DNA from: Holothuria scabra
Taxonomy: Eukaryota > Echinodermata > Holothuroidea > Aspidochirotida > Holothuriidae
Length of the DNA stretch: 64,000 bases
Assembly: GCA_037179385.1 (NCBI GenBank)
Contig: CM074179.1
Location: forward strand, 67,909,806 to 67,973,805
Direction of reading: 5' to 3'
How positions within the stretch are numbered: the first letter of the stretch is position 1; each line of letters begins with the position of its first letter. Under the pieces are notes generated by a model. The model saw only the letters and a program-made list of their open reading frames with translations, was not told the DNA's origin and did no database searches. Positions 13,455 through 25,922 of the stretch are shown here, piece after piece. The position numbers were made by a program, and so were the translations under genes.

Positions 13455-14440
13455 GTGTTGAGTTTAACATATGGCAATCGCATTACCTCCCTACAATTCT
13501 TAGGGACTTACATGCTCACATGACTAACAGGTTGGTACAACAATATGTTTATCGTTACACAGACGTATGGTGTTGCATGGCAGACCTACCAAATGGGTCT
13601 GTCAAGGAGAATTTCGTACGATGCGACATTTTCAATCTTTCATCACCTGAATTTTGAATGGGACGCTCACAACTGTGATACGAACTTCCAATATTTCTTA
13701 TCGTAGATACAGGTGGGAAGCTGACCTGGGGGTCACCAAAATATATTAAGCTTCCATGACGTCACACAGTTTTGAATTTTGGTCGCGTATGGAAATGTAC
13801 ACTTGGAATTCAAAACAGAAAGACTGTTTTATTCTGTAGACTTTCAATGACGAACAAGAAAACTTTGAAACTTACCATACTAACATCGCAAGTTATCATA
13901 TCACCAATTTCAGGCGAAACTGCCGGTTAAAAGTCGCAAGAAACATAGGTGTTGAGTTTAACATAGGGCAATCGCATTACCTCCCTACGATTCTTAGGGA
14001 CTTACATGCTCACATGACTAACAGGTTGGTAGAACAATATGTTTATCGTTACACAGAAGTATGGTGTTGCATGACAGACCTACTAAATGGGTCTGTCGTG
14101 GAGAATTTCTTACGATGCGACATTTTCAGTCTTTCATCACCTGAATTTTGAATGGGACGCTCACAACTGTGATACGAACTTCCAATATTTCTTATCGTAG
14201 ATACAGGTGGGAAGCTGACCTGGGGGTCACCAAAATATATTAAGCTTCCATGACGTCACACAGTTTTGAATTTTGGTCGCGTATGGAAATGCACACTTGG
14301 AATTCAAAACAGAAAGGCCATTTTATTCTGTATACTTTCAATGACGAACAAGAAAACTTTGAAACTTACCATACTAACATCGCAAGTTATCATATCACCA
14401 ATTTCAGGCGAAACTGCCGGTTAAAAGTCGCAAGAAACAC
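13455..14440. repeat. tandem duplication, two ~494-bp units
   Basis: Unit 1 begins GTGTTGAGTTTAACAT at 13455 and unit 2 begins with the same words at 13949. The two run in parallel, about 97% identical by eye, through landmarks such as GGGTCTGTC, CACAACTGTGATACGAAC and CACACAGTTTTGAATTTTGG, to AAGTCGCAAGAAACA near 13946 and 14439. Differences are single substitutions, for example GGCAGACC versus GACAGACC. Translated frames in both units have stops, so it looks non-coding. Confidence 0.85.
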
Positions 14441-16940
14441 AAGGAGATTTCAGGTCACCCTTTCTGAACGTTGGCCAATAGTCATAAATTTGTCCCAGAA
14501 GCTGTCCAACACTTGTCAAATGCTCAAATGTAATCAAGAAATATACTTTTCCTCATAGTTTCTTTGATAAATTATATCAAATTTCCTGAAGATGGTCATT
14601 CCTGCTTTGTTTATGATACGAATCTGTTTGCAGTACACATGTTTGCAATTCAGCCATTTTGAAACGCAATGCATGATGGTACCTAGCATGTTGCAGCACT
14701 GCGGTAAAAGATCCAACAATGCCATGCATCCGGCGTGCACATACGTTAGTGATGCGACAGTATGTATAAGGAATAGATAAGCAGAATAAAGACACGGTGT
14801 TCTTTATAACATTTTTAGTGGAGATAAAAGGATAACAAGAAAGGTACCACTTTATTTTGGAAATATTATTTGTTCTCTCGCTCTTTCATATGATATTTCA
14901 TCAGTACACCTTGAAGACGGAAAATGTGCAGTTTTAAAGGGAAATACAGTGTTTAAAATGCTCCAATAAGAGTCCAAAGAAAATGGCTCAGATACTATCC
15001 AACAATCCAGTCTTAATCATAAACCCCAGCAATAGCTACATCTCTTTAAAATACTATGGGTAAGAAGAGCCAAGGACTTTGCATCATTTAAAATGTTGAA
15101 AGTTTGGGTGAACAAATAATTCTTGAACGACAAGCAACTGAATTTATATCTGTGGAAAACTTATTTCTTGAAGAGAATGCTACCATACTTCCTTTTTTTT
15201 TTGATAATCCTTCACCCTGTGTCAATAACTATCAGTTTTAAAAGGATGAATTCTTCTTGCAAAACAAACGCAATATTCCCCTTTACACACACGCAAGTGA
15301 GCTCTCGCTTCTTTGGTCTTTTAGGAAAGCTTTTGACGAAGACTCTCGCCAAAGTTCAACCCCTGACAATCGCTATTTACTAAAAGGAGATTCTTTTGAA
15401 AATTTAACTTCCTATTTTTCTTCAATTGCCAATTACGTAAGACCTTGAATAAGAATTATTGACATTTGCAACGGGTGTCCGTGTTCGCTCTGCTTAGGCT
15501 GGCTTGAGTACAGTCTCCCAGAATGCATTTCACCGCAAGTGCTGAGGGTGTAAAGATTGCGCAATAACGGTCACAAATATGAGGTCTGCTTCCCAACTAG
15601 ATACATTATATACCTGTTCTACGACGTATGTGAACGTGGCTTAACAAAGCAGATCCTACGAACAGAATCGTAAGTGCGACCACACGAGCTTTTGGAAAAA
15701 TGCAACAGCGCGTGTGTCGTCATACAATGCATAACTGGCAAACTGTTCCCGACATGTCGTGGTTGCCAGTGGTTTCTGTATGTCATTAGGCCTACTGTTG
15801 GCGTTGTTGAGAATAACCAATCTGTGCCTAAGCAATCAGAGTACAGAATTCTGAATAACTAGTGGAGGTGGTAGACGTTAAAATATCTTTACGTAATACA
15901 TCTTCTCGTAATACATATGCAAGATTATATTTGATCTAAATGCATAGTTCCCTCCCTTCTAATCTTTAGCCAGTGAAATCAGTGAAGAGAGGTCATTGCG
16001 TAAGTTTGCAGAATCAAATAAGCTACAAACTTCCTACAGCAGGATGTGCTGCCTCTTTAACATAGGCGGAACATGTTTTCAGCCATTGCAATACTTAGCT
16101 TATTTTTCTTTCCAAATTCAAGCTCGATGTTTTTTACACTTATAAAGAAAAATGTACCAATCGCACAATTTTTAATTTTTGCCATTTGTGGCGTTACTTT
16201 AAATTGATATGAAACAAACAGGAAATTCTCAGATTATTACCAAAGGTCATTCTTAAACAGTTAAACGTCACGATTGCGTTTAAAGTGGAAATATTTACTG
16301 AGACTTTGCCCAGGCTCGTTTAATATTTATATGGCACAGGGAAGCCTCAATCCGCAGGCCTTAGAAGTAACAACAACGATCTTTAGTCGCCATGCAATCT
16401 CAATATGTGCCAATAGGAAAAGCAGGTTCTTTATTAATCCCCCAAATTTTCAAATTTCCTCACAGGAAAGCCAGAATTTAAAGTTTTCTGTAAAACAGGT
16501 TTTTTATTGACAAATATTTGTTTTGAAGAACCGAAATTTTCGCAAATTAAGTTCTGTAAACAACTAACTAAATAATGATCTAACTGCACATAAGACGGTT
16601 TGTAGCAGAGATTAGTATGCAGTAAATCCTAACAAAACGGACTGAGTCACAATGCCGCCCACGTCCTTTGTAAGTTAAGGTTCTTTATTCAAGCCTTTGG
16701 TGGACACTCGTTGGTGCCAAGGTATGGCTAATCTCAACAAATATATGTTTCTCCTTGTATTAAAACGTAGAAATTCCTAACAATGCTTGCTATCACCACT
16801 TCCCGGTAAGTCAAATTATCTTGTATTACCTTCAATTCATTGAGTTAAAATTATATTACTATAACAGCTTAGAAATGTCGCTGCATAATACAAACACATA
16901 ACTGAATAGTTTTAGCTTCCGCTGACTCTAATCAACAAGT
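14441..16940. other. non-coding stretch, no gene recognised
   Basis: I found no gene, transposon end or structured repeat here. Short frames at 15123-15448 and 15674-15862 show no known motif. Confidence 0.5.
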
Positions 16941-16944
16941 ACCA

Positions 16945-17100
16945 GGCGCGGATCCAGACATTTCAAACAGGGGGGGGGGGGGGGGGGTGGACTTAGAGAA
17001 AACGGGTAATAGGGACGTACGGTGATTCTCTGTCTGAATATCTCAGTGGCGTAGGAAGCAATATAAAAGTAGGGGGGGGGGTAATTTTGGACCATGTACC
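16945..17100. mobile_element. transposon-end fragments with G homopolymers
   Basis: GGCGCGGATCCAGACATTTC at 16946 runs into a G tract (16970-16987). CAGTGGCGTAGGAAGC at 17044, similar to a hAT-type end, runs into a second G tract near 17072-17081. These look like two broken element ends; no partner ends or target duplications were found. Confidence 0.4.
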
Positions 17101-17199
17101 TTTCCCTACCCCATTGAACAAATATCTTCAAATTCATGTTTCACTTTCGATATGAGGCACACACACACTTTACACGTTCCATGAATTCTCTTTCTATTC

Positions 17200-17600
17200 C
17201 TTCATTTAGTCTAATATCTTCGCAGCAAACAATTGGTTTTACTGGACCTACTCTTTGGAATTCCCCCACTTAACATTCAACAGTGTCACTCTTTCAGCCT
17301 ATTTAAGAAATCCCTTAAACTTTTTCTGATGAGTAAACGTAGATGAATCTTCTTCCCAGTTTCCCTTCTTCTCAGTTTCCTATCTCCGATTTTCCTGTTG
17401 TTGTTTTTCTGTATTCTCTTTCCTTTTGTTAACTTTGTCTTTCTTATTTTACGGAGGGTCCTTACATAAGCTCTATGGAGCTTGTCTGAGTTTCCTTCTG
17501 AGTCTCTCTTTAGTCTTGATTCGTTGTATTATTATTTAAATTGTGTTATATGTAAATCCAGAGAATGACTAATAAATGTTGTCGAACCAAGTCCTGTTAA
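17200..17600 (+). pseudogene. LINE reverse-transcriptase C-terminus and 3' tail (remnant)
   Basis: At 17245 the reading GPTLWNS appears. After a small frame shift the segment up to 17345 reads LNIQQCHSFSLFKKSLK and ends with a stop after SKRR. This GPxLWNSLP...SLxxFKKxLK pattern is the usual carboxy end of non-LTR retrotransposon polymerases of the CR1/L2/RTE type. A T-rich 3' region follows and ends near AATAAATGTTGTCGAACC at about 17575. The 5' part of the element is missing and the frame is broken, so it is inactive. The exact clade cannot be told from this piece. Confidence 0.6.
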
Positions 17601-20600
17601 TTTGGTCTGGGTCTCTCGCTTTCACTGATTTTTGTACGTTTGTCTCAAAAATATGTATCCCGCATCTTAAAAATCTTGCTTTTTAAACGGTTGGTAATTT
17701 CAACTTATCATATCTGTGTACCTTAATAAATTGGCCAAACCTATTTGCTCGACTGCCTAGATTATTACTTTTTGCAACAACCGAGGTGGGGTTCATGATG
17801 ATCGTTTGTTGTCATCAACATTATTGAGTTGTACAAACTGGAGCTTATTTGAGTACAATAATCATGTCAAATTAGAAGTAGTTCCCAGTTGTACGAATAT
17901 GCAAAATGCAAAAGCAAGTTTTTTCTTTAACTAAGGCTATAATCCTAACTTAACATTACAAGTAATGGCCACTTTTAACATGCTACTAGTACCCTTTGAA
18001 GCATAACCAGTTAGCATAATCGAATATCACAAAGAGCGATTATTGAATATACAAGATAGGTTGGAACTCTTTACTTTGCCCTCGCTTATTGCTTTGTGGG
18101 ATTAAATTGTCAAACTAGGAATGAATTTTGCCCCCACTAAGCGCACTAATTGATTTCCGTTTAGCTGATGGGGTATATTTTAAAGTCACTAACACTATAT
18201 TGAAAAAGGATAAAGCCATTTTGGGGTTCAGTATCAGTTTTATTACTCCCAGCAAGAAACCATTTGGCTGTTTTTAGACATGCCTCCATGTTCAGTGTGA
18301 GAAGAAGGAACGCATGGACAAATTTAATAACATCTTGCAGTGGATAATTAACAAGAAACAGGAATCGTACAACAACCGAAAAATTTCTTGCTGAAGGCAG
18401 TGGTACCGTAAGCTTAGCGAAAAGCATAGCTGACGTTTTTATGCATTTTTTGTTCTGTTATGTCCAAGCAAGTGAATCACCGTCTTCTTTGATACACCGA
18501 ACTGTTACTGATTTTGTATGCCACTTAACGGACAAACGGTTTTCGATTTGACGATTAGGAATGATTAAACAACTTTCTTTTTTTTTTTTTTTGACTTAGT
18601 AGCATAAAACTCATAGTTGTATGTCTGTGAAATATCCTACCATTTCTTCAACAGCTCTTTACGTCTCCTTTTGAAACAAAACGTTAATGGGAATATACAC
18701 TAGTAGTTTCAATCTAGAAAATCAAGGAAATATAACCATTTTTTTTTTAAATTTATTGGACTGTTAAACCGTCCTGTTTACTGGTTTTGATTCCTCTATT
18801 GGTGGAACTCGATGAAACTCGTTTGCGTTAAATCGGTTATAAGACCGAAAAAAAAAACGCCATCAACCATGTCGGCTGTGAACGAATCAAATGTGGCAAG
18901 ATATTTGACAAAATGTCAATTCTATGCATGTTTAATCAAGAGAAATAACGGAAGAAAAAAAAGCACGTCATCTTCCCGGTGACTGTTATATATTACATAT
19001 AACTGAGAGTACCTGACTTTTTATGGTTAGAAACTTTGATGCACAGACATCTGGTTCCTCTTCTGAGTCTGATTTGACTAGAATGCTGAATCCTCTCACC
19101 TAAAGCCGCGGTTCCAGTTTTTTAGTATTCTACTTACATAAGACACCCACAACTATCTAAAATTCATCCTCATCAAAGAAATCTCAGTCTATTGCCTCAG
19201 GGTGAGAACGCAAGATCACAGTTTGTAATCAAAACACTCTAAATACAGCACATGCTGTTTAATGTGAGCTTCGGTACTCTGAAGTTTTGGAATAGCTGTC
19301 AATCAAAGAACTGCGCCAAATGGGATATTCTGTAGACTACTGCAAATATCGTAGTTTGGATGGGCGTTTCAGCCCTGTAACTTCCACAATAAGAATTTGG
19401 TTCTTTCATACTACTAACTTAATTCCTTAGCGACGGTTTGACGGTTTAAAATGCTTCTTTTTAAATGATCTGCATTTTCGACAAGGGGAACACGTTTGCC
19501 AATTGTTTATTCTAAACGATCGTGAAAGCACCTATTAGTGAAAAAAAATCATTCGTTAATTTAACTTCTGCTATTAAAGCATCTCTTTGCAGCAATTAAT
19601 GCAAGTCAAACTTTTGCATGTGAAATTATTTTAATTTGCTTCTGAAATACTTGATACCTTAAAAACACTAAAATCAGAAGTTTATTCCCTGGAAGCCTGA
19701 TAATTCAAAGGAGTGCTAAATCTCCTCATTTCGTAACAGCTCCCCGGTAAAATGTACCTATGAATATGAACGACTGAACCCAGACTCCCAATGAACAGAT
19801 GCTTCACCAAAACTGTAGATTCTTCAAGGGCTGAAAGTTGAAAGAGTATTATTACAAAGCTTCTTTTTCTTCATTCAAGCAAACGTAAGATACAGAATTG
19901 AAATGAAAAAAAAAATGTTTTTTTTTTCCTCCTGAATTGAGACCAATAGCTGGATTTCAATTTTGAGGGAATACATATTCGATCCACAATTTTGCCCATT
20001 TACATTCAATATGCATGCTTATTCATCCTTGACTATTAGCACAGAACAGACTAATTACATTCCAATAGAAATGCTACAACGTACTGTTTGAAGATGAAAG
20101 CCGGCAAATTATGGTCTGGAACAAAAGTTTTCTTAAAAGTGAATAAATTGTCCTTAAAGCATTGGCTTATTATAACGGGTATGTTAAAAGGAAATTAAGT
20201 GTTTTTTTTTTTTCGGGGGGGGGGGGGGGGAGCTATCTGTATATATTTGTGGAGGTTGCCGTTTTGACTTGAAGATGTGCACAGACCACTTAAAACCGGG
20301 AGTGAAGCAACACTGTGGTGTCTGTCGGGCAATAGGACTGTCTTCGGACAAATTAAAAAAAAAAAAGAACCAAAGACCCTAGCAAGATTCTCGTTCCTAC
20401 CATATTGAGGTATAAACGTTCGAACCTTCATGTACAAATTTAGTGACTACATTTCATCTGTCGTACATTCATCAATTATATGACTTGAATATGGAGAGCG
20501 AGTCTATAGAGAGTCACCCCCAAAAAGTAAAAGAAGAAAACTTTTCAAAGGAAGAAAAGATAAAATAACCTTGAAGTTGCTACTTCATTTGCTACTTTCA

Positions 20601-21301
20601 TATTGCTATTAAAAAGCCATCCTCATTGGCTGAGGTAGTTGTTGCATGGCATCCTTTTGTAACATAGTGCTAAACCTAAACGGTAAAGATGCTGGTACTT
20701 AGTACAGTGTTCACCCTGCCTGTTTAGTAATATATACAGATTTTAAAAAAGTTTGAAAATTTCTTACTTGAAAAAGTGCTAATAGTATGACCAAATAACT
20801 ATAATGAACACTGAATTGTTGGAGGCAATAAGGAAAATGAAAGCAATTCTAAACATGTTGGAAAAATATCGGATTTTAATAGAGCAGATGGCTTTTAAGA
20901 GTCATTTGAAATAAATAAGTCTTTATGCAGGAGAGGCAACGCTGAAAGTACCACTCAATTAAATCAATACTAGTCTCATTCGCATGTTTTTTTTATTTTG
21001 AAAGTGAAATTCTTTGCATTAAACTGAATTTGAAGAAGTCTATTAATGATAAACCATGCACTTTACTTAGCATATTGAAAACTGCGTATTATCAATATAG
21101 ATTTATTCAATTGTTAAGAATGAATACAGACATTTCCATTTTTCCTTATATATGAGTATATGAGGTGTGTTACCCCAAAGTGCTTACTGGTCAATTTCAA
21201 AGACCCGACTAATTTATGGCGAGAAAAGAATCTGCTAATGTCCGACTGAAATCAATCTTCAAATTTCAATTTCCAGGCGCGTGATTACACAATATCCAAC
21301 A
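17601..21301. other. non-coding stretch, no gene recognised
   Basis: AT-rich sequence with poly-T and poly-A runs and a G tract at about 20216-20230. The open frames at 18161-18427 and 20195-20437 have no recognisable domain. Confidence 0.5.
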
Positions 21302-23154
21302 CTGTAAAAAGTTGCTGTTATTTTTACAATTTTTTACAGTAATTTATGACATTCTCTTAGAGGAAGACACTGCAGTCTATACAGTAACTTACTGTAATCG
21401 GTGAGCAACAGCATGTGAATTTACTTCGTGACAATTGCTTCAATCAGTGTTACAGTGCTTCACTGTACGTAAAACGCGTACATTTTTCGCATATACACGT
21501 ATCCCATAGGTACACGTATACATTTTGGCACGAAGAAAATTTGTAGTCATGAATATTCAGTTTCTTTTAGGTGAAATAGTTAGTTTATAGAGTGTTTAAA
21601 TGTTAACGTAATTCTTTCGCACTTTTCGGCAAAAATAAAATAAGGGTAGGCGGTGCGCCATCTGACGTTCCTATAAGTCGGTGAACCTTGTAATTTTTTA
21701 GGAAAGGCCCGAGATCATCATTCGTGACCTCATGCGAAAGATTAATACTGGCTTTAAATTTTATGCCGGGTGTGAATATTTTGAAGTTGGTTCTTATGAC
21801 CAAGCTAGACCGGTTTCTGCTGTCTTGCTCATTCGCTGTGAATGGTGCAGCTTCATCAGTAGCAAGCCTGTCATTCGCGGCTGGGGTTAAAATATTCCTG
21901 CTTCAAATAGAGCAGTAAGACAAGTATCATTGTACCATTTTATTTTCCGTCCTCTCAAACCTTGATTTTACAAGGCCATCTTTTAGATTTATGCCTTTTC
22001 GTTGGCGGGTGAGATTGTCGGAAAAAGAGTGTAGACAGGAGCAGGCCCGTGTTATTAGCAAACCGCTCTGAGTCACTTGGGTTAGGAGAGTTCATTTTCA
22101 GCATTGGCCACGGACTAGTGACGCTGCATGTTGTTTTCTCCACCAGGGTGTTACTCATTTGCAGTTATGTGATGAGATTTAATGCTTTTAATTTTGCAGT
22201 AAGTAGCGAGATTTTGTTCCTTTGTTGTCCCTTTCTCAATGGGAGGATTTGGCTACGTACAGTGTTCCTCGGAGGTTGCTTTGTAGGCCTTTTTACCCGT
22301 AGCTCTCGAACCTTGTAAAATAATACAAGGCAATCGATAAGATTGTAGCCTTTTCGTAGGCAATGAGAGGTTGTCGGGAAAATCAAATCAATAATTGCAG
22401 AACAGTCTTGACAGCACATTAAATGCTTTGAGTATCTCAGTTAGGAGGGTTCGTTGTTTTGATAGCGCTATATTCACGCAGTTTGTGACAACGATCTTTT
22501 CCCCACATGAGTGATTGCTCATAAGCAGTCAAGTAAAACACTTGCATTACACGTTGCGTAGCGAGTTCTCACCAGTTTAACTCTTTTTGGAGAGGTGAGA
22601 GTGTCGGTACTCGAGTGTTTCTTGGAGTTGTTTTGTGTGCCATGACCCTTTACATCACACAATTATCTCATTTGATAGTCGTCTATCATAGAGATTTTAG
22701 TGTACTTTGGGGGGTCTTTCGCCGTTTAGGTTATGGGCGTTTGAAAAGACTACGTATAGTCTACTCTTTCCTTTGCGAGCTAAGAGATCTTTGCATGTTC
22801 TTAAAATGACTTTTAAAGTCGGGTTTTCGGCCATATGTAATCGTTTCGCCATCTGGCCGTGCCCGTTTTTCCGCACGTAAACGCATCTTTGTTTGATTTC
22901 ACTAACAAATAAAGCGTGAGTGAACCTCAAATGCCATTGTAACGGGTCCTGCCACAGTTCAGTGTACAGTAAAATATACCGATACTTCCTGGTGTGTATC
23001 TTACAGGTACTGCTTTCCATGAGACTGGGTTATAGTATTCTTACTATAAAATTAGTATTACGGTACACTGTGTGATACTGTAAAATTTACAGTAAGCTAC
23101 TCGCAGCTCATCTGCCAGAAACTTACTGTAAATTTTACAGGAATTTTTTTACAG
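21302..23154. mobile_element. TIR element with CTGTAAAAA ends
   Basis: The left end reads CTGTAAAAAGTTGCTG, followed by TTTTTTACAGTAA at about 21330. The right end reads TTACTGTAAATTTTACAGG and finishes TTTTTTTACAG at 23154. The ends are therefore imperfect inverted repeats with an inner inverted ACAGTAA block, a style common in small DNA transposons. The interior, 21600-22950, has diverged internal repeats near 21960, 22320 and 22570 (ACAAGG, then TTTTCGTTGGCGGGTGAGA or its relatives, then GTCGG, then TTAGGAG). No transposase frame is seen. No clear target duplication was found, so the superfamily is open. Confidence 0.5.
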
Positions 23155-23274
23155 TTAAGTATAACTTTGGAATGTATGTTACATGTCCGAGGCAACTCCT
23201 GACCTATTTCAAAGTATTAAAACTCGTAGTGGATCCTTAAAATGTAACATTAGAAAGTATGGGTGATGGTTTGT

Positions 23275-23880
23275 ACGGGGTCCTCTCTGTGTTTCGACCT
23301 CTCTATATTCCAACTAATCTATATTCCCACCTCTCTATATTCCGACTTCTCTGTGTTCCGACTTCTCTATATTCCGACTTCTCTATGTTCCGACGTTTTG
23401 GTCGAAACAAAGAGAAGTTAAACCATAGGGGTCACATCTCTCTGTTTCGACCTCTCTATGTTCCGACACATGCAGAGTACTTTTCAAAGGCTAATTCTAC
23501 GCTGAATGGTGAGCCCACAAAAGAGCCTTTCTGAAATCGGCGACCCCGAAAAACCCAGAAACCATATGTTTTCATTTGTGGTCAAAACATAGAGAAGTAG
23601 GAACATAGAAATGTGTAAAACGTCTCTATGTTTCCACTTCTCTATGTACCGAATTCTTCACGTTTGAAATTTAGGTCAGAATATGGAGTAGTCGGAACAT
23701 TGAGACGTCCAAAGTTTATGAGTTTCGCCTTCTCTATGTTTCGACTTTTTCAAATTGCGGTCGGAACATAGAGAGGTCGAAACATAGAGACGTCATCACG
23801 TCGCTGTGTTCCGACCTGTCTATGTTTCGACCAAAACGTGAAAAAGTCGGGACATAGAGAGGTCGGAACATAAAGAGATA
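23275..23880. repeat. mirrored 14-mer minisatellite (CTCTATGTTCCGAC and its complement)
   Basis: From 23283 the word TCTCTATRTTCCGACT recurs at least seven times with small changes. From about 23570 the reverse complement, GTCGGAACATAGAGA, becomes frequent, mixed with forward copies. The block is rich in self-complementary pairs and could fold into long hairpins. No gene is evident; the frame at 23259-23534 is only repeat translation. Confidence 0.7.
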
Positions 23881-23883
23881 ACG

Positions 23884-24234
23884 CTAATTCCCACCTTTAG
23901 GAAATTGTTATATCTGCTTGTACATAGGGCGAAAAAATAACAATAAGATACATAAGAAAAAGAGTTCGCCCTAACATCTAAACATATAAACAGCGTTATT
24001 TCAATGGCCAGCCATCCGTTCTTGTTAATAGCTAGGTGTCCGTAAATTTGACAACTTTGAAGTAATTGTATCTACTTTGTAAATCTAGGAGGGCGCTTTT
24101 TTCCGTTTACGTATTCCTATAGAAAAAGTGTGTAGAAACGTTAAGGCGAATAATTTCGCCCCCAAAATTTTTTCCCCGTAAGGTCGACTTTTTAACAACA
24201 AGTTGCCGAAGTTGCCAACTAAGTGCCGAATTAG
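23884..24234 (-). mobile_element. MITE family B, copy in minus orientation
   Basis: This 351-bp block is the reverse complement of 45618-45965 along its whole length. Ends are CTAATTCCCACC and TGCCGAATTAG, imperfect inverted repeats. Internal landmarks shared by the copies include AGGGCGAA, GGCCAGCCATCCGTT, CTAGGTGTCCGTAAATTTG and GCGCCC. It is followed directly by (TA)n at 24239. No coding capacity. Confidence 0.75.
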
Positions 24235-24238
24235 TGAA

Positions 24239-24439
24239 ATATATATATATATATATAACGCCAAGTTCGTAGTTTTAGAATGTACAGAAGAGGCTTTAAA
24301 ATAGTGTGAAGTATTGAGGAGACACGATTTCTCACCCTAATGTTCAATGTCTCCCTAATATACCGAATATAACTGCACTTTGTCTCCCTAATGCACAATT
24401 AAGTTAAATATATATATATATTTATATATATATATATAC
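24239..24439. repeat. (TA)n runs and spacer
   Basis: (TA)n lies at 24239-24257 and, interrupted by TTTA, at about 24407-24439. The 150-bp spacer has no recognised feature. Confidence 0.8.
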
Positions 24440-24441
24440 AT

Positions 24442-24607
24442 AAGGAAAAATGGAAAACAGAGTGTGCATATAGATCCAACGAATGATTTATTGAAACAGA
24501 AATTTTCCATAACACAGTTGACAAAGCCGCCAGGAGGCGGCGAAAATTTCTGTTTCAATAAATCATTCGTTGGATCTATATGCACACCCTGTTTTCCATT
24601 TTTCCTT
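24442..24607. mobile_element. long hairpin element between TA arrays, with hammerhead-like centre
   Basis: Arms of about 67 bp (24442-24508 and 24540-24607) are near-perfect inverted repeats (AAGGAAAAATGGAAAACAG at the outer end, GAAACAGAAATTTTC at the inner end) around a ~31-bp loop. It is flanked by (TA)n on both sides. The loop and inner right arm hold a hammerhead-like fold (24514-24553). I interpret it as a fold-back remnant of a PLE terminal repeat or a small retrozyme-like element. Confidence 0.55.
24514..24553 (+). ncRNA. hammerhead-ribozyme-like motif with U3/A8 core
   Basis: Helix I: ACAG (24514-24517) pairs with CTGT (24550-24553). The core TTGACAA stands where CTGANGA is expected. 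Helix II: GCCGCC (24526-24531) pairs with GGCGGC (24536-24541) around AGGA. GAAA at 24542, then A and TT form a two-pair helix III. Predicted cleavage is after T24549. The core differs at positions 3 (C to U) and 8 (G to A), which would still pair. One extra A sits between core and helix II. Activity is uncertain. Confidence 0.45.
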
Positions 24608-24641
24608 ATTTATTACGTCCAACACACGGAATTAATTAATG

Positions 24642-24666
24642 CTATATATATACATATATATATACA

Positions 24667-24734
<68 letters not shown>

Positions 24735-24735
24735 A
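24642..24735. repeat. (TA)n array with TACA interruptions
   Basis: Alternating TA with TACATA and CACACA interruptions. Confidence 0.9.
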
Positions 24736-24739
24736 TATA

Positions 24740-25450
24740 CTATAAGTGTGTTTGTATTGCTATCGGAGGATTAAGGCAAAATATCGTCTGAAAAGACGAG
24801 TGATGTTGTGAGAAAATTTATTTGATACTGACATATAGCGTTTGCCCAGTATCTAGCTTAAGCCTTTAAAAATCAATACTTGAAGCCACTGGTTCTTAAG
24901 TTTGGGAATGAAAAAGAAAAAATGGACATTTCACCCGTGTACATGTACCTATAATTGCAAAGGTAAAAGATATTATGCAATGGGTACATGGAATTACCAT
25001 CAAACGACCTCGCAGTTGTTTCATTATCACAATATTTGACTGGTAAAGTCGTCCATGGAATCCATTCTCTGGATGAATTTTCTCCCTTGAGATATTTCCG
25101 TTGTGTATGTTTCAAACACTTTACACAAGAACTGTGACAAAATAACAGGTGTTCTCTATTAAATACACCTCTCTGTATTTTAGTTTAAAATGAATATCAC
25201 AGGAAACAAAATTGAAAGTTCGATTCCGTAAATACACAGAGAGGTAGAATGGTTCTTTATTTAAATTTTTAGACATCGTAATATTTGCAATTGAGGCACT
25301 ATGCGCCCCTTAGTGCATGACCAAGTAGTAATTCCAAAAGTTTAGGAGGATCGATAAACTTTTAGATAAACACTGCAATAAGGTGGGAGTCGTAAACCAA
25401 CAAACAGTCATGTGAGATTTGCTTGATAAAAAATCCTGTAATGGTCTTGC
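24740..25450. other. region downstream of the minus-strand Ig exon, unresolved
   Basis: Further exons of the minus-strand Ig gene would be expected here. An open minus-strand frame at 24873-25115 has no Ig or transmembrane character, and I could not match its phase to the exon above. I do not call an exon. Confidence 0.4.
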
Positions 25451-25459
25451 TATACTCAC

Positions 25460-25922
25460 TATTAATTTTCAACACGAACTCTGAAACTTTCGTCCTATTT
25501 CGAAGACATGAGTACGTTCCTTCCTGATTCAAAGTTTCTACTGACATGTATAGTGAATAATTTGCATAAACGATTGCATTTCCCTGCATTTCTTTGTTGA
25601 CAATGAATGTCAAGAAATTCAATACTTCTTTATCTCGAATCCATGTGTTACCAGTTCCTGTCTTATCAATGCAAGACAGTTCCACTGAATCGTGAATATT
25701 CACCTTATAGAAGAGTCTGTACAAAACGTCTGTTTTCACTGCTGATGAGTGTTTTAGAAAATTGCCAAAAATCCCCGACAAGATAATAAAGAGAAATATC
25801 CGAAAATATTTGTAAGCATTGTTAGAGACATTCAAAAACTTAAAACGACAACATGTTGATACCTCCATATCTTCTCTTGTATGTGACTGGAGTATGAATG
25901 GATGATACAATGTTACTTTCAC
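25460..25922 (-). CDS. Ig-domain protein, first exon(s) with signal sequence and V-type Ig
   Basis: Reading down the minus strand from 25922, the frame has a hydrophobic stretch (FRIFLFIILSGIFG, about residues 41-54) suited to a signal sequence. A V-type Ig domain follows: VELSC with W about ten residues later, and EGTYSC as the second cysteine motif, ending VLKIN. The exon closes at a good donor, GTGAGT, in phase 1 (last base 25460), as in Ig-domain genes. The frame runs on to 25362 but the tail is probably intron. Two starts are possible, the ATG at 25922 or a later Met 18 codons down; the n-region is long either way. It is transcribed away from the Ig-NACHT gene that starts ~0.84 kb off. 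It is probably a secreted or membrane receptor. Downstream exons were not found, so the gene may be partial. Confidence 0.6.

Noticed and set aside
17320..17345. CTGATGAG at 17327 as a hammerhead core
   Set aside because: It lies in the LINE C-terminal coding part and has no matching helices.
23259..23534. CRISPR-like regular short repeats
   Set aside because: The units are contiguous with no unique spacers, and the DNA is animal nuclear.
24388..24745. Open frames on both strands at the hairpin
   Set aside because: They are the two arms of an inverted repeat plus TA array, not coding.
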